Shown here: in pieces, positions 58,061 to 64,000 of the stretch
Numbering within the stretch: the stretch's first letter is position 1
Layout: every line of letters starts with the position of its first letter
NCBI GenBank assembly: GCA_021464415.1
Contig: CM038469.1
Coordinates: 4,318,501 to 4,382,500, forward strand
Length of the DNA stretch: 64,000 nt
Source: Lonicera japonica
Taxonomy: Eukaryota > Streptophyta > Magnoliopsida > Dipsacales > Caprifoliaceae
Reading direction: 5' to 3'
Notes under the pieces: model-generated
Database searches by the model: none
What the model was told of the DNA's origin: nothing
Seen by the model: the letters and a program-made list of their open reading frames with translations, nothing else
Position numbers and translations under genes: made by a program

Positions 58061-58089
<29 letters not shown>
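58061..58089. repeat. Poly-T tract
   Basis: About 29 T follow a TC-rich run. On the minus strand this is a poly-A tract inside the element, possibly a remnant of an inserted poly-A tail. The neighbouring pyrimidine-rich frames (57829-58356) are low complexity and not convincing as genes. Confidence 0.85.
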
Positions 58090-58091
<2 letters not shown>

Positions 58092-58559
58092 AGGGTCAGC
58101 AGCCTTCCTCACCCAAGATGTAGCCCTGGGCTTTTTAGCCTAGCTGTCACTCTTGGTGTGGCTCTCGCTGTCATATTTTTTCCTTTTCAGTTTTTTTTTC
58201 AATATTCTTTTCCTTTGGCACTGTGGGTTTTATCCTCTTTTCTACTCTTTCAATTTTTTCTTGTACCCACTTTGTTTTCTCTCACTTTGTCAGGATTTTT
58301 TTAGCATCATCGTCCTTGCGATTTTGATAATGTTTACTTTGGAAGTTCGCATTTGACATCGTCGTGCTGTGTTTGTGATTTTCGGTCTGAGAACCTTTGG
58401 GAGCGTATCTTGAAAACTTCTTGGGCGAGAAGAAGTTAGGCCAAAAGTCCTTTATGTGGGGGCTTGTTCCCTGTGTTTTTTACGAAATCTTATCATTCCA
58501 GTCTTTCTCTCTATCTTTCTCTGATATCCTCTCAAATGGGACTTTTTGGTTTTAGAGAA

Positions 58560-58850
58560 GGCTTGACTTTGCCTGTAGGAAGGGCTTTAGTATATGCATG
58601 TGGAAAGGGCTTGGGTTAGCGCCTGTGGAAAGGGCTTTGGAGTGGTGCCTGTAGAAAGGGCTTTGATTTGCCTGTAAAAAGGGCTTGGATTGGATTGGTG
58701 CCTGTGGAAAGGGCTTGGATTGGTGCCTGTGGAAAGGGCTTGGATTGGTGCCTATGGAAAGGGCTTGGATTCGTGCCTATAGAAAGGGCTTTGGATTCGT
58801 GCCTATAAAAAGGGCTTGGGATAGGTGCCTATAGAAAGGAATTGGGATTT
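58560..58850. repeat. ~25-bp minisatellite, about 11 copies
   Basis: Unit: TGCCTGTGGAAAGGGCTTGG plus ATTGG, with TATAGAAAGG variants towards the right. Confidence 0.9.
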
Positions 58851-58854
58851 GATT

Positions 58855-59185
58855 TGTCTTTCTGGGAGGATTTGTGATGTGATTTACCTCTCTAGGAGAA
58901 AATGTGAAGTGATTCACCTCTCTGGGAGACTTTGTGAAATGATTTACCTCTCTGGGAGTGATTCGCCTCTCTGGGAGACTTTGTGAAATGATTTACCTCT
59001 CTGGGAGAAAATGTGAAGTGATTCGCCTCTTTGGTAGACTTTGTGAAGTGATTCGCCTCTCTGGGAGTGATTCGCCTCTCTGGGAGACTTTGTGAAATGA
59101 TTGACCTCTCTGGGAGAAAATGTGAAGTGATTCGCCTCTCTGGGAGACTTTGTGAAGTGATTCGCCTCTCTGGGAGGACATGCGA
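58855..59185. repeat. ~30-bp minisatellite, about 12 copies
   Basis: Unit: TGATTCGCCTCTCTGGGAGA followed by CTTTGTGAAG or AAATGTGAAG; some units lose the second half. Two alternating variants form a higher-order period of about 60 bp. Open frames through the array (58892-59230) are repeats of PERRITSQS-like peptides and are not a gene. Confidence 0.92.
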
Positions 59186-59794
59186 TCTTATCATGACGAT
59201 CTGGTCGGTGATGGTGGTGTGACTAATCATCGAGGTATATACCAGGATGCAGTGGTGAAGCCTGTCTAGTAGGCCATAGAGCTCGGTGCATTATGTGCTC
59301 TTGGACTGGTGCGCGGTATACTTATGCAAGTGTTCATGTGTGTGCACTATGCAAATGCTTATGTCATGCTTCCCTACATTTCAAGTATTCGCATACTTCT
59401 TAAATCATCGCACCAACATTTTAAAAACTTGGTTTTGAAAAGGTTTCGAATCTTGAGTTGCCTGATTTATGGAGTATGTTACGCTACTTGAAATTATCTA
59501 AGTGCAGATGCATGCATGCAAGACCGACAATTTTCCGAGAACATAGCAACAGTGAAAAGACAAATATTGATTTTCGGTCAATCAGTGAGTGAACGTAAGG
59601 TGATAAGAGAAATGGAGTGCTGCCGACTTGAGATTTTGCTGATCTTGCGTCATGCTTCCATCTTTGACAAGTTGCTATCTTCTTCGAGTCCGTGTGCGTT
59701 ACTGCTTTTTGCTCTTACCCTCAATCTCAAGAGGCTTACAGGTATTCTTCAGAGGTAGAATTTTGTGTTGATAAGACGACCATGGGGTTGTGAT

Positions 59795-60205
59795 GATGTG
59801 GGTTAAGCCACCCTCAGTGCAAATGATAAATGGAGAGGCTAGTCTTTGGAGAGTGGGTCGGGTCTTATTGTCGATACCCTCAGTAGATGTACCCTTGGCA
59901 CCCTCAATATATGCGAACGATGATGGTGAGGCTAGTCTTCAGGGAGCTGTTCTGGTCTTTTTGTCGAAACCTTTAGTGCATGTACCCTCTGCACCCTCGG
60001 TGTTTGCGAATGATGATAAAAATGCTAGTCTTTGAGAAACTGCTCGAGTTTGCTTGTTGATACCCTTAGTACCAATAACCTTGACACCCTCAGTGTATAT
60101 GAATGATGATGGGAATGCTAATCTTTGAGGAGCTGCTCAGGTTTTCTTGTCAATACCCTCAATGCATATACCCTTGGCACTCTCAATGTATGCCCTTGCA
60201 CCCTC
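59795..60205. repeat. ~110-bp tandem repeat, about 4 copies
   Basis: Unit holds GATGGTGAGGCTAGTCTT, then a CTGTTC-GTCTTTTTGTCGA segment, then TAC-CTTGGCACCCTCAGTG and TATGCGAATGATGATG. Copies diverge by 10-25% by eye. Confidence 0.85.
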
Positions 60206-60469
60206 AGCACGCTTTTCAATTTTGTCATGTCCTTTCGGGAATATTGTTTATGGATTGAGTTTAAGCAGAGGCAGACATGAATTAGGATACTCGACAGGAA
60301 AAAAAAAATTATTGATTTTATTAATGAAATGAATGGGTACATTGATAAGAAAAAAAAATTCCTCATTCTACCCTTAACCCTTACAATTTTGCTCCATTTC
60401 TCTCTCAATTCCCCCTATTTCTAAGTAAATTGAGTTAATGGTGTCTGCCTCTGCCTAAGGCTTCTTTCA

Positions 60470-62007
60470 TCAAGGAAGAGTAATCTTCTTGGCATCGATC
60501 AAATCTTGAATGACATGCTTCAGGGTGCAACAATTATCAGTGTTATGTCCTAATCCTTGGTGGTAAGCACAGCGTTCATTGGCATTCCAGCCATGGGGGG
60601 CTGGGTTAGGGGGTGTACGAGGAGCTAGCGGCTGCAGCAGACCCTCAGCTTGTAGCGTGGCTAACGTTTGACTTAGCGAAGTCGATAGGCGTGAAAAGAG
60701 ACGATGCTTCTTTTTACTGTTACTCTTTTTCGGCCCTTGTTATCGTGGATAATGGAAGCTAGTTTGTTGATGAGGATTCGAGCTCTGGTAAGACCGGACT
60801 TGATTGATGGCTGGGGTGATCTTTTCATATTGAGAAGAGGCTTTCTTAGCCTTGGCAACTTGGGCAAGTTCTTCCTCGGTCTCATTAGCGACATGCATTA
60901 AGGCCTTATATCGGTCAAAGTATTGGTGACCCATGCCGCTTCGAATTTCGGGCTTGAAGTTCTTGACAATTATCCCCAACTGCTCTTCTTCGGGAATCCT
61001 GTCGACCAATTGGGATGCTAACTCTCTCCAGCGAGTGATGAAGTCACTGACATTCTCGTCTTTTCTCTGTTTTGTCATCTCGAGATTCTTACAGGTGACT
61101 TTGAGTACTTCGTTGGACTTATAATGTTCCATGAACTCCTTCACTATACTTTTCCAATTGGCCACCTTGTGCTTCTCTAAACTCAAAAACCAACTGTGGG
61201 CTGATCCAGTGAGAGACTGATGGAAACTTAAGGACAAATGATCCTCTTTCAATCCGTATAATTGCATGGTTCGAACATAGGCTCTGAGGTGCAGGTGAGG
61301 TGGAGTATTCCCAGAGAACTTCTCAATCTGAGGGATTTTGAAATCAATAGGCAAACGGGCATCTGGGTAAAGAGATAGGTTTTGAAGATCAACAATGTCA
61401 TCATCCTTTTCGGCCACTCTCTGGTTTAGAGCTTTCATATGATCCTTAAGTGTGGTAATTGCCTCATTCTCTTCAGCCTGATTGATTACGGTTTTAGGGT
61501 ATCGGCCCTGGTTTGGATCTTTATCGGGGATGGCTTGAGGATTGTGATTTTGAAGGGGTTGGTTATGTTCAGGGTTCAGCCGAGTGGCTTCATGATCTTG
61601 CACTGGTGGTATATCGACGTTGGCAGGGACCACAAGAGGTGGGGGTTGATGTTGGTATGAACTGGGAGGTGGATGTCAGGCGGAGCTACTGGGCCTCGGG
61701 TTTGGTTTTCTTCAGTTAGGTATGGATTTGAATTGGGTTAGTTTGGTTCAGCTCGTGTTCTGGTAGCGATTAGGGTGTCCAGACGAGCTTGGGTGGCAGC
61801 TTGGTAATTCTTCATGATGGCTATAGACTGGGTCAAATCTTGGATTAAATGGTAGAGGTGTTCAAAGGTTAAGGTGCCACCCTCAGTTTGTGGGAGAACG
61901 GGACCAGGCGGCGGATCCGCTGCACGAGAGGCTTCATCATGGTTATCCTCAGTATTGTTGACCCCGGTTAAATCCATCGATAGCTCGGTGTTGTGACGGG
62001 AAGGCAT
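60470..62007 (-). pseudogene. Gypsy gag region, ending at a stop before any protease
   Basis: The N-terminal piece 62007-61738 starts MPSRHNTELSMDLTGVNNTE and has a coiled segment (LYHLIQDLTQSIAIMKNYQA). Stops near 61730 separate it from the main gag domain (61633-60740). That domain contains FKIPQIEKFSGNTPPHLHLR, SFHQSLTGSAHSWFLSLEK, FMEHYKSNE and RKDENVSDFITRWRELASQL, typical Retrotrans_gag. After one further stop, the C-terminus has CAYHQGLGHNTDNC (CX2HX4HX4C) and LKHVIQDLIDAKKITLP followed by a stop. In relatives, protease follows after this motif; here only arrays do. With two internal breaks it is unlikely to be translated whole. Confidence 0.88.
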
Positions 62008-62220
62008 GATCGGTGGTAAGTATGATCTTGTGAATTGTCTGGTGCGAAAAATAATCTGAGTGTGGAGAAGAATTGGGAGAAAGAAGTCAGAGATTTAACC
62101 GAAAAATTAATATTTTGCCATCAGTTGCATAATTCTCGAAAAATTGTGACTCGACAGAAAATTAAAATCGAAAACCACTTTTTGGTGATTAGCGAAAACA
62201 GACCGACAGCAACAACTTGA

Positions 62221-63060
62221 GAACCCCGTGGATAGGTTTAGGGTAGGAATATGAATTCCCGGGGTGCCCTTATAACCTTCTGATTTTAAAAATTAATTTT
62301 TTGAAAAAAAAATCATTTTGGAAAATGACTCGGTTTATGGAAAAAAAATTTGGAAAACACTTTTTGAAAATTGGGAAGTTCTCTGCTCTTAGAGTTGTTT
62401 TTCATGGAAATAGTGACAGGGAAATTCTCACTAACGGGTTTTAGTGAAGGATTTCTACGAACGGGGTTGGACAGCCTCCGGCCATACTTGCCAAACCAAG
62501 AGTTGGTATATATGACAAGGTCTTTTGTTCACTAATCTCACGACCGACGGTCAAGAAAACATGCAGAAATTCGTGTGTACTAGGCTGACACATCCTATAT
62601 GCAAGCGTGGTTGAAAGTGGTAAGGTTTAAGGCTCCCTCCTATTTGGCTAGGTCTTGCTATATACCCCAAGGGCGAGTACGTGCAAGGACCTTTTGATAT
62701 ACATTCTGGGTACGTGAGTGTTCTCGTCACTCGATATACCTCAGTTTGGTACTTGACCAAGGAGAGTGGCCCCATGCGCTTTTGGCTAGTGTAGACCCGC
62801 AAGTCCACGGCCTAGTCACGACTTTGGTCCCGAGGTTAATAGGGTAAATTCACACTCACGATAATGCATGATGATAGTGGGTGCGTGCAAAATAACAAAT
62901 ATGGGGGTACATTATGATGAACGCTTTAGGATTTGTTCGAGTACTTTCAATTTTTATTTATGAAAAGATTTTCCTCAAACAATTATTACAAATAAAAAGG
63001 GAATTAGGGTATCCACCTAAATCGCATCTACGTTATCCTAAGACTAAGACAAAAAAAAAA
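62221..63060 (-). other. Leader region of the gag-only gypsy element
   Basis: About 840 bp between gag and the truncated 5' LTR. No ORF of note. It is the place where the LTR 3' part and primer-binding site should be, and they are absent. A 10-A run at about 63051-63060 marks the junction with the LTR fragment. Confidence 0.55.
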
Positions 63061-63925
63061 AACATGCTGAATTTTGGTACTTGTTGTAGACAAGGTCCCT
63101 TGTTTGCACGACAAGTCAGGTTCTAACCGTTGGATCATGCTGAATTTTGGATATGTATTTCCAATATAAGTCTTTTACACCCTGTACAAATTTGAAGATG
63201 ATCGGAGTTCGGGAAGGACTCGGTCTCCTTGGCTTGGTACAAAGAGTTTGTTCCCGCATAGGAAACGTACTTGCGTACAACAACCTTGACAACTGAACTT
63301 ACAACCGTTGGATTATGCTGATTTTTTGATATGTTTTCCCTCCAAATGTTCTCTAACTTGTGTCCAAATTTTAGGTCGATCAGATTTCGGTAAGGCCACT
63401 ATTTATTTTAATTTTCTACGAAGGACATTTCAACTGGAATTGCACGGTAGACAAATTGATTCTTGAGGATCCCATGTCCAACAAAGCTGAAATTTTAATA
63501 TGATTTTCCCCACAATAAGGCCTATCCACTTACCAAACTTCAAACCATTTTAACTTCGAGAAGACCTCCATTTGACCACCCGAAATAAACTCGCGATTTT
63601 CTGAATTTTCGGAGATCCGACTATCTGATTTAGCTGATTTTCGAGTATGTTACTCCTTTTGATAATTTCCAACAACTCTCAAAGTTTGAGGATGATCCAA
63701 ATGCGTGACTCTCCTTTCACAAGTTTCCAGGAGTTTTGACGGTTTTCGATTCCGACAATTTTCGATAATTCTGTGACTCCTTATCCGGGGTCCTTTCGGC
63801 TTTCTTCTTTGACCTATATCACATGAACAAAATACATGTGCATCTAGGAATGCTCGTGCGTGCATGCATGTTTATTTCTTTGAAAATTAGGATTCTTACG
63901 GGGGTCGCAAAATGAGGTGTTCACA
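63061..63925 (-). repeat. Truncated 5' LTR
   Basis: 63074-63925 matches 55239-56087 closely. At the left edge 'catgctgaattttgg' is joined directly to 'tacttgttgtagac'; in the 3' LTR these belong to neighbouring 190-bp units. An unequal exchange between internal repeats could have made this junction. Confidence 0.8.
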
Positions 63926-64000
63926 ATCTGTATACCCAAACCATATGAATTCTCAAAGTATATAACTCATCGGGCTAGCCGTGGCTTCCCAGAAAACACA

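Larger units (their letters stand above)
54036..63925 (-). mobile_element. Gag-only gypsy derivative with five minisatellite arrays
   Basis: A perfect ATCTG duplication flanks the element (54031-54035 and 63926-63930). Outer ends are TGTGAGAGCC and ATGAGGTGTTCACA. The left (3') LTR spans 54036-56087 (2052 bp). Its right counterpart is only 63061-63925, matching the last 850 bp, so the 5' LTR is truncated and the primer-binding site is lost. On the minus strand come gag (62007-60470) and then no protease or pol. About 4.2 kb of tandem arrays (60200 down to 56286) follow, then the 3' LTR. Variable tandem arrays between pol and the 3' LTR are known in Tat/Ogre gypsy elements. Proteins for movement would have to come from a relative. 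Confidence 0.88.

Noticed and set aside
57829..58356. Phe/Leu-rich overlapping ORFs that look membrane-like
   Set aside because: They come from pyrimidine-rich DNA and a poly-T tract. There is no start context, domain or conserved partner.
58892..59230. 112-codon ORF of PERRITSQS-type repeats
   Set aside because: It is an in-frame reading of the 30-bp minisatellite. Gag-type elements have no such protein, and other frames are open as well.

Overview
This is plant nuclear DNA from a flowering plant, probably a eudicot. It is AT-rich, the one real gene is split by canonical GT-AG introns, and most of the window is nested LTR retrotransposons, hAT, Mutator-like and Tourist-like elements. There is no bacterial operon, CRISPR array or rRNA, and I could not support a tRNA gene. 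Species cannot be told from the sequence alone. HOST GENE. One gene is clear: an alpha-dioxygenase (alpha-DOX/PIOX, fatty-acid alpha-oxidation) on the minus strand. Exons 2-10 lie at 16025 down to 10934 and are open throughout. The best first exon is at 21707-21621, about 5.6 kb upstream. The spliced product would be about 619 residues, with the distal His at about 143 and the Tyr-x-x-His pair at about 366/369. The gene sits in a decayed tandem array. Unit A (about 800-6865 plus 9508-10260) and unit B (about 16916-22320 plus 47545-48350) each hold an upstream region, exon 1, intron 1 and a 21-nt stub of exon 2. A third copy of the upstream region lies at about 49150-49990. ELEMENTS IN UNIT A. 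A 581-bp hAT element (2754-3334) sits beside the exon 2 stub. A second hAT element (4166-6232), which carries a third nested hAT element (4961-6086), splits exon 1. A 2.6-kb LTR retrotransposon (6866-9507) has no gag or pol. It carries instead three pieces of unrelated host genes, all in the element's own orientation: a TORTIFOLIA1-like 5' coding piece, a class III peroxidase 5' coding piece, and an intact 180-residue LOB-domain (LBD) ORF. This chimeric element is the most striking object in the window. ELEMENTS IN UNIT B. The upstream region is split by a degenerate Ty1/copia element (copia-1, 22323-47544). Copia-1 contains a Mutator-like foldback (23211-24358) and a 12-kb Tat/Retand-type gypsy element (27069-39158), which has an antisense, apparently spliced extra ORF and itself contains a solo LTR (32584-34033) and a Tourist-like MITE (38215-38536). 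Copia-2 (about 41139-47504) has LTRs and a gag relic but no recognisable pol, and lies inside copia-1's right LTR. RIGHT END. After SINE-like pieces and an Athila/Tat-like gypsy relic (about 52870-53900) comes a 9.9-kb gypsy derivative (54036-63925, perfect 5-bp target duplication). It keeps a gag region on the minus strand, has no pol, and carries five different tandem-repeat arrays between gag and its 3' LTR.
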